Assembly: GCF_028372415.1 (NCBI RefSeq)
Contig: NC_092875.1
Coordinates: forward strand, 186,009,022 to 186,073,021
DNA from: Notamacropus eugenii
Lineage: Eukaryota > Chordata > Mammalia > Diprotodontia > Macropodidae
Direction: 5' to 3'
DNA: 64,000 nt
The translations under genes were made by a program, and so were the position numbers. Under the pieces are notes generated by a model, which worked only from the letters and a program-made list of their open reading frames with translations, did not search any database and was not told the origin of the DNA. Shown in pieces: positions 20,456-30,870 of this stretch; position 1 is the first letter of the stretch; each line of letters starts with the position of its first letter.

Positions 20456-21033
20456 ACTTGAAATTTAGCAACATTCAAGAAATGAATAATTATGGAAACA
20501 TCTTGACTGGATTATAGGAAATTAAAAGTACATTTAAAAAAAATCAAAATTGATCAGGCAGGTTTTAGAAAGGGTAGTAGGAAAGAAAGCAAGGGAGGGA
20601 AATGGAGTAACATGGATGAAATAGGATAGGTCCCAAAAGAATAACTTATATGTGCCAATTTTTACTGATGTAACATCATATTGCATTGTAGTTTTGTTTT
20701 ATTAGTTACATAGGCCTAATCTTTGATTTAATGAAAAAATTCCTTTGATCTAGACAAATAATTATTTGTCAGAGGTAGGTAGATGAAAGGTTAGTTAGTC
20801 AATAAATAAATACAATTACTTAAGCACTTAATGTATGGCAGATACTTCTTTGGGGTGGAGAGGTTACTGGAAAGCATCTAGGGAGCAGAAAGACTGGAGT
20901 GTCAGGTGTGACCCCTGATTGATTATGAAATGTGTAGACTTGAGAATCCTATGGGAGATGTGGGTTTCTTGTAGCAATTTGGGTCTCAGACCCTTACAAG
21001 AATACTTTTTAAAAAATATGTGTGCATTGGTAC
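20456..21033. other. Non-coding DNA left of the inverted-repeat element
   Basis: A/T-rich, no gene. Nothing resembles the 42-bp unit. The last bases before the left arm ('gtgcattggtac') do not match the bases after the right arm ('aacccacagccc'), so no target-site duplication is visible. Confidence 0.45.
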
Positions 21034-21173
21034 TGAAGTGGACATTATTTCCCCTCCCCCCCAGAGCCCCTGGGTTGAGAAATGTCTGTTGAGTTTTTAG
21101 GCAAGGTTGGGCCTAGTAGCCACTTACTGTTAGTGTCTACACTTTCTGTTGTACCCCTTTGCCTAGCAGCTGC
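21034..21173 (+). repeat. Left inverted arm, 140 bp
   Basis: It pairs with 21722-21861. Its inner 28 bp (21146-21173) are the exact reverse complement of the start of the first array unit (21176-21203), separated by two bases (ag), which gives a perfect local hairpin. Confidence 0.9.
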
Positions 21174-21175
21174 AG

Positions 21176-21721
21176 GCAGCTGCTAGGCAAAGGGGTACAA
21201 CAGAGAGGGGGGCCCAGGCAGCTGCTAGGCAAAGGGGTACAACAGAGAGGGGGGCCCAGGCAGCTGCTAGGCAAAGGGGTACAACAGAGAGGGGGGCCCA
21301 GGCAGCTGCTAGGCAAAGGGGTACAACAGAGAGGGGGGCCCAGGCAGCTGCTAGGCAAAGGGGTACAACAGAGAGGGGGGCCCAGGCAGCTGCTAGGCAA
21401 AGGGGTACAACAGAGAGGGGGGCCCAGGCAGCTGCTAGGCAAAGGGGTACAACAGAGAGGGGGGCCCAGGCAGCTGCTAGGCAAAGGGGTACAACAGAGA
21501 GGGGGGCCCAGGCAGCTGCTAGGCAAAGGGGTACAACAGAGAGGGGGGCCCAGGCAGCTGCTAGGCAAAGGGGTACAACAGAGAGGGGGGCCCAGGCAGC
21601 TGCTAGGCAAAGGGGTACAACAGAGAGGGGGGCCCAGGCAGCTGCTAGGCAAAGGGGTACAACAGAGAGGGGGGCCCAGGCAGCTGCTAGGCTAAGGGGT
21701 ACAACAGAGAGGGGGGCCCAG
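21176..21721. repeat. 42-bp minisatellite, 13 full units
   Basis: Units start at 21176 and every 42 bp to 21680; the 14th start (21722) merges into the right arm. Unit text begins 'gcagctgctaggcaaagggg', then 'tacaacagagaggggggccc', then 'ag'. Units 1-12 look identical. Unit 13 has 'gctaagg' for 'gcaaagg', and the right-arm unit also has 'gtgcaac' for 'gtacaac'. G/C content is above 60%, far above the flanks. Confidence 0.95.
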
Positions 21722-21861
21722 GCAGCTGCTAGGCTAAGGGGTGCAACAGAAAGTGTAGCCACTAACAGTAAGTGGCTACTAGGCCCAACCTTGCCTAGAA
21801 ACTCAACAGACATTTCTCAACCCAGGGGCTCTGGGGGGGAGGGGAAATAATGTCCACTTCA
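21722..21861 (-). repeat. Right inverted arm, 140 bp
   Basis: It pairs with 21034-21173. It contains its own perfect hairpin: gtagccact (21755-21763), a 7-base loop, then agtggctac (21771-21779). The left-arm equivalent has one mismatch in this stem. Confidence 0.9.
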
Positions 21862-21879
21862 AACCCACAGCCCATAAAA

Positions 21880-22420
21880 TATCTGTAAAAAAGAACTCCC
21901 AACAAATTCTGGAGCAGCAGAAGCCACAAAACAACGGAGCAGACGAGATTTCTGTTCCAGAGAGCCCTGAAAACCTCTAGCAAAAGGTCCTTCGCACTGC
22001 GGACCCAGAGCCCAGCCCTGCCTTGGCCGTGCGGGTCCCTCCACCCACAGGTGACAAGGGTCAGTGAGAGGGTCTCTTTGGTGGGTCGAGAGGGGAGTGG
22101 GGTGCCCCCATAACTCAGGCCAATCGGGAGGCAGCAGCAGAGGCAGGAGCAGACCAGGGATCCTCAAGCAGGCAGGAGATTGGATCCATTGTTGAAGGTC
22201 TATGCATAAACCCCCTGAGGGAACTGAGCCCATGAGGCAGCCCTGCTCCCATCTGAGCACTTGAACTTAATCTCACACTGACTAGCAGCCCTGCCCCCAC
22301 CCAAAGCCCTGAGGCTGGGAAGCAGCATTTGAATCTCAGACCCCAAGTGCTGGCTGGGTGGATCTGGAAGTGAAGTGGGTGTGAAGAGAATATTCAGAAG
22401 TCAAGTCACTGGCTGGGAAA
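21880..22420 (+). promoter_or_regulatory. L1/HAL1 5'UTR (partial)
   Basis: 'caaattctggagcagcagaa' matches 'caatttctggagcagcagaa' in the L1 5'UTR at 35.3 kb, and the layout up to ORF1 corresponds ('ccacccacaggtgacaaggg' here, 'caacccacagatgacaaggg' at about 35500). L1 5'UTRs normally carry the internal promoter. The first bases expected upstream of 21880 are missing, replaced by or cut at the fold-back element. This 5'UTR is more G/C-rich than the copy at 35 kb. Confidence 0.65.
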
Positions 22421-22832
22421 ATGCCCAGAAAAGGGGAAAAAAATAGAAGGTTACTTTCTTGGTGAACAGGTATTTCCTCCCTTCCTTTCTGATGAGGAAG
22501 AACAATGCTTACCATCAGGGAAAGACACAGAAGTTAAGGCTTCTGTATCCCAGCCCACTCAATGGGCTCAGGCCGTGGAAGAGCTCAAAAAGGATTTTGA
22601 AAATCAAGTTAGAGAGGTGGAGGAAAAACTGGGAAGAGCAATGAGAGACATGCAAGCAAAGCATGAAAAACAAGTAAACACCCTGCTAAAGGAGACCCAA
22701 AAAAATGCTGAAGAAAATAACACCTTGAAAAATAGGCTAACTCAATTGGCAAAAGAGGTTCAAAAAGCCAGTGAGGAGAAGAATGCTTTCAAAAGCAGAA
22801 TTAGCCAAATGGAAAAGAAAACAATGCATGTT
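22421..22832 (+). pseudogene. L1 ORF1, N-terminal coiled-coil part
   Basis: An ATG at 22421 starts M-P-R-K-G, then an A-run at 22437-22443 shifts the frame. The downstream frame gives an acidic stretch, then from about 22575 E-E-L-K-K-D-F-E-N-Q-V and repeating heptads (L-x-x-x-x-x-E-V-Q-K-A-S-E-E-K-N) typical of the ORF1p trimerising coiled coil, which in intact L1 binds RNA as part of the L1 RNP. The match stops abruptly near 22832 (S-Q-M-E-K-K). The RRM and C-terminal domains are absent. About 120 residues of a protein normally three times longer remain. Confidence 0.8.
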
Positions 22833-22959
22833 TATATATTCCTTTTTTGTTTATACAACAACTCATTAAAATCAAATAGGAACTATATTTTAATCTGATT
22901 TGGGCTGCACTGTGTTATATGTGTCCATATGTTTGACACTAGTATAAACTAATGATCTT

Positions 22960-23165
22960 CAAGTTTGGAAGCCCTGAGTTCAAATCTTACCTCAGAGTCT
23001 AGCTGTGTGACACTGGGCATGTCACTTAACCATTCTCAGCTTCAGTTTTCTCATCTATAAAATGGGAATAATAATAGCACTTACTTCACAGGGTTCTTGT
23101 GGGAGAATCAAATGAAACAACCTAAAAAGGACACTTAAGTGCTTTTTAAATTCTAGCTACTAAAT
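22960..23165 (+). repeat. MIR, sense copy
   Basis: 'gccctgagttcaaatcttac', 'tctagctgtgtgacactggg', 'ctataaaatgggaataataa' in order. Good CORE match. Confidence 0.8.
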
Positions 23166-23304
23166 CTACTTTTAGGGGTTAGGTTATTATTACTGTAATA
23201 CTGCTTTCAGTCTTATTGTGGGGTGCCATTTTAAAGGGACATTATCAAAACCGGGGTGTATCTCATAGAGGGTGAACAGGATGGTGAGAAGTCTAAAAAT
23301 TTGG

Positions 23305-23475
23305 TTGGTTGGTTGTTTTCTTTCATTCTCAAAGAGAAACCAAAATGACGTCATAGGTTGGGGTCAAGGTCCAGGGAGTCTGACTGTGGCTCATCAGACC
23401 AACACAAGCTTGGAAGGCCCTTCCACAGGTCAAGCACAAAGAGTCCACATAGTCTGCAAAGCAAGAAACAATTGA
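23305..23475 (-). repeat. 3' end of the CAAC-tailed LINE
   Basis: On the plus strand it reads 'ggttgttttctttcattctc', 'ccaaaatgacgtcatagg', 'catcagaccaacacaagctt', 'gtcaagcacaaagagtccac', parallel to 48796-48950 and 52335-52470. Only the 3'-most part is present. Confidence 0.65.
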
Positions 23476-23782
23476 AGGAATTAAAGGCATTTGGCCTGGA
23501 AGAGACAATCTCAGGATTTTAGAGTTGGAAGAGAACTTTATTGACAGCTGTTTCCAAATAATAAAAGACTCATCAGGAGAAGAAAGAAGACCATCTATGT
23601 AAGGGCAAAAGTAGCATGAAAGTTACAGGGAAAACTTTTAGCTCAAAACAAGCAAGGGCTTTCTAACAAGGAGAGCTGTCCAAAACTGCAATGAGATACC
23701 CTTTGGAGATGTTCAACATTTCTATGACTGCAAATGGATGAATGACCATCTACTAAAGAAAGTGTTTTCCTCAATTGCTTCT

Positions 23783-23908
23783 CCTGATAGAATGTAATCT
23801 TCTTCAGGTAAGAGGCTCATTCATTTTTGTCCTTGTGTCCCCAAGGCCTAACGCAATGCCTAGCAAACAGTAGACATTTAATAAAGGTTTTTTTGGTTAA
23901 CCTGATGG
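23783..23908 (+). repeat. L2 3' tail
   Basis: 'atagaatgtaatcttcttca', 'gtgtccccaaggcctaacgc', 'tagacatttaataaaggttt'. Confidence 0.75.
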
Positions 23909-25427
23909 ACAGTTGAGATGTATTCCCATGAAATTTCTTCCATCCCCATCCTAGAAGTTGATAGGATAAACAGTTTATAGGGTTTTCCCTGTAGTTGCTG
24001 AACTCATAGAGAAATCACAGAGGAATTATTAATCTTGCCTCTGTGGGTGAATCCTCACAGCTAAGACACATAGTTAATGGCTTTCCAGTAGGTCATTACT
24101 GTTTAGCAGTAATTAGCAAAATCTACCTGCAGAAAAGTTCATGGTGTGGGACTGGCTGTTCAGGACTGGTAAGGTTTGGAGCACTGACTACTAACTAAAG
24201 TTGTTTCAGTTCAGTGCTGATTCCCCATTCCTCCTTATCTTCTTAGGTCTTTAATAAAAACCTAAAAGTGACTGCTAGTTTTTCAGAAATGCAATAGCTC
24301 CTAAGGGAGGCATGGAGTTTTTGTTTTAATTTTTGTTTTTCTTCCCTCTTCCTTGACTTCTTTCCCAAGAAAGATTCTTGTCACTAGGAAAGAAAAACTT
24401 ACTCCTGACCCACGAAAAAAACAGACAAACAAACAAAGCCAACCTGAAATCCTGGGAACATTCTAGTACCACAAGCTAAGCTATACTTGGATTTGCTCCT
24501 GGGAAGGAAATCATACCACAGAGGGCTCCTCCCTCTTCACTGCTAGCTGTGGAACTAGAGGAACCCAGGAGTTCCAAGGAGCAGCAAAATTACATAGTTA
24601 ATAATTCTTGTACTGTCCTAGCTAGTGGGCCAGACTTTACCTGGGTACTTGGTGAGAAAGGGGCAACAATTCTAATGGCCAGTGGTGCAGGATAGGATGG
24701 AATCCTGTTGTTGTTGGGTAGAACGGATTTCCAACTGGAGAAAGAAATAGTTAAGCAAAAGCCATCAGAGACTGGGGGAAGGGCCCTGTTGCAGCTGTGT
24801 GGGTAGCCTCAGGGAGTCTTCTGGGGACATTTCTATGAGTTCCCTCTGTGGCAGACCTGATGAGAAGGTAACAGGGAGATTGACACACAATGGTGTCTAT
24901 CTTCCCACCTGCCCTTTCCATTCCACTCTGTGGTTGGGATTGGTGCCTGTCCGAAGTGTGTATGTATGTATGAGTGTGTGTGTGCATTTACCAGAAGTCT
25001 GAGATGACAAAGGCATTCAGATATGATTGAATCTGTATTCTATAAAGGGGACTGATCTGAGACTCCACCTCAGTCATCTAGGGATCAGTTTGAGAGCCTT
25101 AGATGTTCTAACTGTACCCACTTCACATTTCCATATAGGTGAACATTAAGGGCGTTCTTCATCAATAATTAAGCTTAGAGTGCAAGCACCAGGAACAAGG
25201 GTCTATAGTAGGGGGGGTGTCCCAAAAAGACTGTGAAGGAGTTACAGGGGAGGAGGGAGAGGGTGGCAGGCTGGTACTAATTATATTTTAGCTATCACTT
25301 TCTAATTGCCTCCTTCTCCTCTTCTCTACAGCAGAAAGCCTGGGGGCTAATACTCTAGAGACAGTACTACCCACAGGTTTGTTTTTTTTTTCAGATAAAA
25401 AGTTTCTCTTGCTCGAACTTCTTGAGT
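23909..25427. other. Unique non-coding DNA, no gene seen
   Basis: No transposon was recognised except a short GT-rich run near 24955-24985. The 60-80 codon frames at 24751-25002 and 25288-25485 show no domain. Confidence 0.4.
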
Positions 25428-25660
25428 TGGTAATAATGAAAGATAACTCACATTTATAGACAGCTGGGTGGTTTTCCAAGGGCATCCCTCACAGCAACTG
25501 GATAGTGTGATTATCATGACTCTCTTTTCTCAGATGAGAAAACCAAGGCAGAGGGAGAGATTATCTACCCAGTACATATGAGCGTTGGAATAAGAAGCCG
25601 CATCTTCTGACTCTAAGTCCAGGACTCTTTACACAATATCACACTATCTCTCTCTATGGT
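25428..25660 (-). repeat. MIR/THER1 copy
   Basis: Antisense: 'gataactcacatttatagac', 'tcagatgagaaaaccaaggc', 'tctgactctaagtccaggac'. Confidence 0.65.
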
Positions 25661-25680
25661 TCTACTGCCTTCCTTCTATT

Positions 25681-25922
25681 GTAGTTCAGTCATTTCAGTC
25701 ATGTCCTACTCTTTGTGACCCCATTTGGGGTTTTCTTGGCAAAGATGCTGGGCTGGTTTGCCATTTCCGTCTCCACCTCATTTTACAGATAAGGAAACTG
25801 AGGCAAACATGGTTAAGTGATTTGCCCCAGGTCACAGAGCTAGGAAGTGTCTGAGGCCAGATTTGAACTCAGGAAGATGAGTCTTCCTGACTCTAGACCT
25901 ACCACTCTATGCACTGTGTATG
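25681..25922 (-). repeat. WSINE1-type CORE-SINE
   Basis: Antisense, near complete: 'gtcatgtcctactctttgtg', 'tttggggttttcttggcaaa', 'gatttgaactcaggaagatg'. The last bases of the tRNA-like head are missing. Confidence 0.9.
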
Positions 25923-25959
25923 ATAATTATATGCAGTTTATCTTGTATTTAGCTTCTTT

Positions 25960-26092
25960 ATACATATTGTTTGCATATTGTCTACCCCTTTAGATGGTCA
26001 GGGAGGACTTTTTTTGTATCTCCAGCACTGATGACAGTACCCGACACATAGTAAGGACTTAATATATGTGCATTAATTGATTGATTGTCTAG
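25960..26092 (+). repeat. L2 3' tail
   Basis: 'tctacccctttagatggtca', 'gtatctccagcactgatgac', 'acacatagtaaggacttaat'. Confidence 0.7.
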
Positions 26093-26256
26093 GAGACATG
26101 ACTTCTTGTTGAGGTGTTCTGGGTTGAGATGATTTTCAATTAGTGCTCCTCAGTGATCAGGTCAGGACCTAAAATCATCACTCTGAATCTGAAGACTTTT
26201 ACCTTTGAAAGAGTAACTGAATCCAAGGGAAAAGAAAGAAGAGATGATAACCTTGG

Positions 26257-26405
26257 GAGCCAGTGTGGGAGACTGGAAAGGGCCCTGCACTTGGAAGCAG
26301 AGACCCTGAGTTTAAATTCTACATTTGTCACTTATTAGCTATGTGGCTTTGGACAAGTCACTTGCTCTCACTGGGTATGATTTGTAAAATAAGGGGTTTG
26401 GCTTA
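26257..26405 (+). repeat. MIR3-like sense copy
   Basis: 'gagactggaaagggccctgc', 'gagtttaaattctacatttg', 'ggacaagtcacttgctctca'. Confidence 0.7.
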
Positions 26406-26740
26406 TCACTCAACAAGTATTAATTAAGCACTTTCTATATACCAGACACAACACCGAATGCTGGAGATAGGAAGGCAGAATAGTGTCTGCTCTCAATGAG
26501 CTTATATTTTAACGGGGAAGATCCTAATACACTTAATGGGAAAGAACATAGGTCATTCTTCAAGATATATAAGCATATACAAGACACATGTAAAGTAAAC
26601 ACAAGCTAACCTTAGAAGGGAGGGCGTTAGCAGCTATGCCATCAGGAAAGGCCTTCTACAGAAAAAGACGGCCCTAGAGCTGAGTCTTGAAGGAAAGCAG
26701 GCATTCTAAGAGGCAGAGCTTGGCAAAGAGAGCAGGTCCC
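26406..26740 (-). repeat. L2 3' region
   Basis: Antisense: 'ttaagcactttctatatacc', 'tgctctcaatgagcttatat', 'gctgagtcttgaaggaaagc', 'attctaagaggcagagcttg'. Confidence 0.75.
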
Positions 26741-26762
26741 TTCCAGCCCTCTATCAATTAGA

Positions 26763-26785
26763 ATATATATATCTATCTATATATC

Positions 26786-26840
<55 letters not shown>

Positions 26841-26843
26841 ACA
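26763..26843. repeat. Compound (TA)n(TATC)n(CA)n microsatellite
   Basis: About 35 bp of TA/TATC followed by about 45 bp of CA. Confidence 0.95.
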
Positions 26844-27004
26844 TCCCAACTTCCCCCTCTCCCTCCCAATAAGAAGGCAAGAAAAACAAAACATATTACA
26901 AATATGTATAGTCATGCAAAACAAATTTTTACCTTAGCCATGTTCCAAAAAGAAAAATTAAGGAAAAAATGCTTCATTCTATACCCGGAGTTGATTTTAT
27001 CCCT

Positions 27005-27095
27005 TTAAAAAATGATTCTGAGAAATTGTTCCTAGGCTTCACCAGACTGCCAAAAGCATCCATGACATAAAATTTGAGAATGACTATTCTAGACC
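27005..27095 (+). repeat. Unclassified dispersed repeat ('cttcaccagac' family), short copy
   Basis: 'gattctgagaaattgttcct', 'aggcttcaccagactgccaa' and 'catccatgacataaaatttg' parallel 10960-11010. Confidence 0.55.
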
Positions 27096-27334
27096 AAGTT
27101 ATTCCTGCTTAACGTGCTTTTAGTGATTGTTTGGTTTCATAACTCATTGTCTGTTTCTTGAGCAGTTCCTTCCTGACTTTCAGATTTTCGTTGTGACTCT
27201 GAATTCCAACTACCTGACTTGTCTGACTATGGTTCTCTGTCAATTCTCTATCTTTTTTTGTAACTTTTTAGACATCTCTGTTGCCTACTGACTTGCAGCT
27301 TTGTTTATAAATTTTTTGTTTCTGGTTTCCTTTC

Positions 27335-27560
27335 CTGTCTTTCATTAAATAAGTATTTATTAAGTTCAAAATATTGTGTATAAGTTCTGGAGATAGGAAG
27401 ACAAAAACAGAATAATTTCCTCATTTCAAGGAGCTTGCATTCTATTGGATGATACAACATGATACACACAAATGGAAATTGGAGGGCAGGAAAGAGCAGA
27501 GGGATTCAGTAGGTAGCACCTCAGCTTAGCTTGGAAGTAAGATTTAACCTCCAGGTGGTA
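27335..27560 (-). repeat. L2 3' region
   Basis: Antisense: 'aataagtatttattaagttc', 'caaggagcttgcattctatt'. Confidence 0.6.
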
Positions 27561-29484
27561 TTGTTGGCCACTTACCTGAGCCTATTTAACTGATGATCTG
27601 GATCTTAGAGAATTCCTCTTGAGGCAAAAACAAACTACCAGGGTGTGCATAGAGTTGAGTAAGAGCTAAGATCTCTGTGCTTTTGAGCATTAATTGACAT
27701 TTCTCTTGTACTTTTTGTTTTGGTGGGGCAGCAACCAACTTGCCAAGAGGCATGTGGATTTATGGATTCACCCATTTAGAAATGAGTTCTGAGCCTCCAA
27801 CTACTGATAAATCTTTCCTCCTAAGCCCTGCTAAAGTTCAGTGAATGCAAGTCACTCTAGCTAAATATAATGGGATTAATTCTGCACAGAACCAAATAAT
27901 TATGCTTATATACTAAATGCATTTTTTATTCACCAAAGAATAGATGAACAGATTATTTAGCAAGGAGGAAGTTCACCAAGGGATCCTTGACCAATTTGTT
28001 TCCTTCCCCAACCAACTTGATAAAACTAAAGAATGTTAACGTGTAAAAAATATAAGTGATAGAGATGATGAGGTATTGATGAAATTACAGAATGGAAGGA
28101 TATTGACAGGGACAATTGAAATGTCAAGGTCTTGAAGTGTAAAGAAATATTTATTTTTTGTTACCACTTTACAAGTGTGAAGAAGTTATTCAATAAAACT
28201 GGATGGAATTACACAACATGTAGCCACTGGCTGCTTGAAGGATTAGCCATACCCTCAGTGGCAACGCCTACTCTCTTTAGGAGGGGAGGATTTTTTTTTG
28301 CCTCTCTTTCTCAGTGCAGGGGTATCTCTCTGCTATAGCTTCATCACATCAGTTTCTGTGCAGGAGAAACCAGAAGAAACAGTTGCATATGAAAACCAAA
28401 TAGGAATATGAGAGAGACATAAAGTCCAGGGATGAAAAAGAATAGGTTTTTGCAGGTTAGAGAGGTGATCAATGTTCTCTGGCTCAAAGCCCTTACTGTC
28501 TTTCATAGAAAAGATACATGTGAGAGTTAGGGCTAGAGGTGTTACAAAGAAAACTTTCAAAGAAGCAGAGATTAACAGGGAATTTTTGCCATCTGGGAAC
28601 TGAATACTTGGTTTCTTGCCTTGACCACTTGAACTGTTGGCTTCTTTTCCTGGTTTTGAGTTTTTCCCTTGCTTAACTCCTGAATCATTTAAGGCAGGAA
28701 TTCCCAATCTGGGATACACATACTTCATGGGCATAGAAAAAGGTTGTTAAGGGGACGTGGAGTACTATGTAAAGAATTACATAACCCTTTTAAAATATTA
28801 CAGAAACTATAGATTGACTTCCAACCAATGGGATTATGAAGTTTTTTTAAAAATATGATTGAAGAAGAAAAATCGGTCTCATTTCTTATGTGCATATGTA
28901 TGATAAACTCTAGATTTTATTTTCTTTTGTATTGAATAGAAAGCATGGAAAAGTTTACTGAAAAGCCAAAGGAGGTGAGGACCAAAAAAGGGCTTGAAAC
29001 CCTTGATCTAATAAGACTTTGGCTGTGGCATAGCCTGTTTGTTCTTCGCTCAATTCACCTAATTGTCCACATTCTAGTGCCACATCATGAAAAAGAACCA
29101 AGAAATCAATGTGTACAAATGCCTGGGGCAAAGTGACTTCAGTGGTATTCAGAATGGTTTGGTTCATGTAAAAGAGTGGCATTTTAAGGCATCTCTTTTT
29201 GAGACAGCTTCTAGGAGTTAGCCTCTGAAGCTGTTGTTGGGTCAACCTCTGACCTAGTCAGAGTTTCTATATGAAACTAAAACATATTCCAGCCTTGTTC
29301 AACAATGCTTCCAAACTCCAAATAGTTAGGATTTGATTAGAGAATCCCACCACTGATTTAGAATACAGACCTGCTGTGATTTGGTAGATGGACTTGGAGA
29401 GTTGACATGGTGAAAATGTCAACACTGTGTAATGAGGTGATAACTCGTGTTAGCACGAAGTCTACTTAGTGATTATAGTTATTA
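27561..29484. other. Mostly unique non-coding DNA, no gene seen
   Basis: The minus-strand frame 28333-28734 (133 codons) begins inside an old repeat-like phrase ('ggaattcccaatctgggata') and has a lysine/serine-rich start but no domain. 28690-28830 may be a diverged dispersed repeat. No splice or promoter pattern is convincing. Confidence 0.35.
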
Positions 29485-29630
29485 TGAACAATAATTGGCA
29501 TTTGTGTAGTACTTGAAAGTTTGCAAAACATTTTATGTATATTCTCTCAAGTAATACATTAACTCTGAGAGGCAGGTGCTTTGATTATCCCCATTTTACC
29601 CATGAGGGAGCTGAGGCACAGATTATTCTT
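29485..29630 (-). repeat. THER1/MIR fragment
   Basis: Antisense: 'gtgtagtacttgaaagtttg', 'gaggcaggtgctttgattat', 'ccccattttacccatgaggg'. The 3' neighbour is the ATCT microsatellite. Confidence 0.7.
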
Positions 29631-29660
29631 TTCTAGAGTAATTAAACTTTCCCTTAGTCA

Positions 29661-29747
29661 GTATCTATCTATCTATCTATCTATCTGTCTATCTATCTAT
29701 CTATCTATCTATCATCTATCTATCTATCTATCATCTATCTATCTATC

Positions 29748-29802
<55 letters not shown>

Positions 29803-29870
29803 ATCCATTTATCTATCAGTCTATCTATCTATGTTCCATCCATCCGTCTACCTATCTACCTACCTATCAT
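29661..29870. repeat. (ATCT)n microsatellite, about 210 bp
   Basis: A tetranucleotide array with interruptions (catc, gtct) and a degenerate right end (ccatccgtctacc). It yields a spurious Ser/Ile/Tyr-rich frame at 29581-29904. Confidence 0.97.
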
Positions 29871-30099
29871 TGCTGTATTTGTACTAAATGTCTTTCTAGC
29901 TTGATGGAGCTTGTTTTCAAGGGACATAGTCTTCCAAAATCTAAGGTCACTTCCATAACCTAATGATACATTGGAATCAATCTTTAGTGAATTGAGCTTC
30001 TAACTAAAGAAACCCTATCAGGGAGGAGGCAATTTCCTGTTAGAGAACAAAGTGACACGCAAATCTTAGAACACTGAGAACCCAACCATATAGTGTCAA

Positions 30100-30275
30100 G
30101 AACTGGGAATCAAGAAGAGGCAGATTTAAATCTTAGCTCAGATACTCATGAGGTGAGTAATCTAGATTGTCTTTTTTTTTTTTAACAGCTCTAAGCCTCA
30201 GTTTGCTCCTCTTCAAAATGTGGATAATAACACACACCTCACAAAGACATGAAGGCCAGATGAGATCATGTGAGT
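30100..30275 (+). repeat. MIR, sense copy with an inserted T-run
   Basis: 'gcagatttaaatcttagctc', T-run, 'taagcctcagtttgctcctc', 'tggataataacacacacctc'. Confidence 0.65.
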
Positions 30276-30539
30276 ATGATTTCATTTTATGACATCATAT
30301 AGATATGAGCTATTACAGTCAAGAAACCATTGAGTGACTGTATTCAAACTGGCTTCTTCTAAAACAAATAAAAGGAACAAGTGCTGTTCCCTGTAAAAGC
30401 AGATTGTCCAGAGTTCTGAGTAAAATGTAAGTGATTAGAAAAAAAGGGTAAAAGCAAAAACTGAGTAAGTTTGCTGAAGAGAGGTTATGATTGTGGGACC
30501 TAAGTTCTTCTGACAAGGTATAGTCAGGGTTCTGTCCAG

Positions 30540-30870
30540 GGTCCTTTATTTTTTTCTCACTATCTTCTCTTTCTTGGTGATCACATTAATTTCCATAGGT
30601 TCAATGAGCATATCTGTACAAATCACTCAGAATCTATATGCCCAGTCTTGATCTGTTTCTTGAACCCTCATTTCTGGATTATCAACTGCCTGTTGTGAAT
30701 TATATTACCTGGAGGTTGCATTAGCATCTCAAAGTAAACATGTCTAAAATGGAACTCATTATATTTATCCCTAAACCTATTCCTCCTTCAGATGTCCCTA
30801 CTTCTGTTGTGTTTCTTCCCAACTCCCATCAGCTACACTGATTTTGGACTTCTTTGACTCTATCATGCTT
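30540..30870 (+). repeat. L2 ORF2 fragment
   Basis: L2 landmarks: 'catgtctaaaatggaactca', 'ttatatttatccctaaacct', then a diverged stretch. It belongs to the region after the RT core and carries stops. Confidence 0.65.

Larger units (their letters stand above)
21034..21861. mobile_element. Fold-back element: 140-bp inverted arms around a 42-bp tandem array
   Basis: The 828-bp unit is arm, array, inverted arm. Each base i of the left arm pairs with 42895-i of the right arm over 140 bp with no gap and four mismatches (21097, 21136, 21152, 21160). The outer terminus is 'tgaagtggacattatttccc'. Three long frames (178 codons plus strand, 171 and 216 codons minus strand) cross the array only because 42 is a multiple of three and the unit lacks stops in those frames. 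It encodes no recognisable protein. The layout fits a non-autonomous fold-back or MITE-like DNA transposon with an amplified centre, or an inverted duplication plus minisatellite. No target-site duplication was found, and I recognise no known family. Confidence 0.8.

Noticed and set aside
21159..21695. Repeat-protein gene with 14-residue units
   Set aside because: Open frames exist on both strands for purely arithmetic reasons, and no promoter, splice site or flanking coding sequence is present.
21176..21721. CRISPR array
   Set aside because: Units are directly contiguous with no variable spacers, and the genome is mammalian.
28333..28734. 133-codon minus-strand frame as a gene
   Set aside because: Partly overlaps an old repeat-like phrase; no recognisable domain or start context.
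30048..30062. Eleven-base match to the U6 snRNA 3' region (gacacgcaaat)
   Set aside because: Too short, with no U6 sequence on either side; expected by chance at this length.
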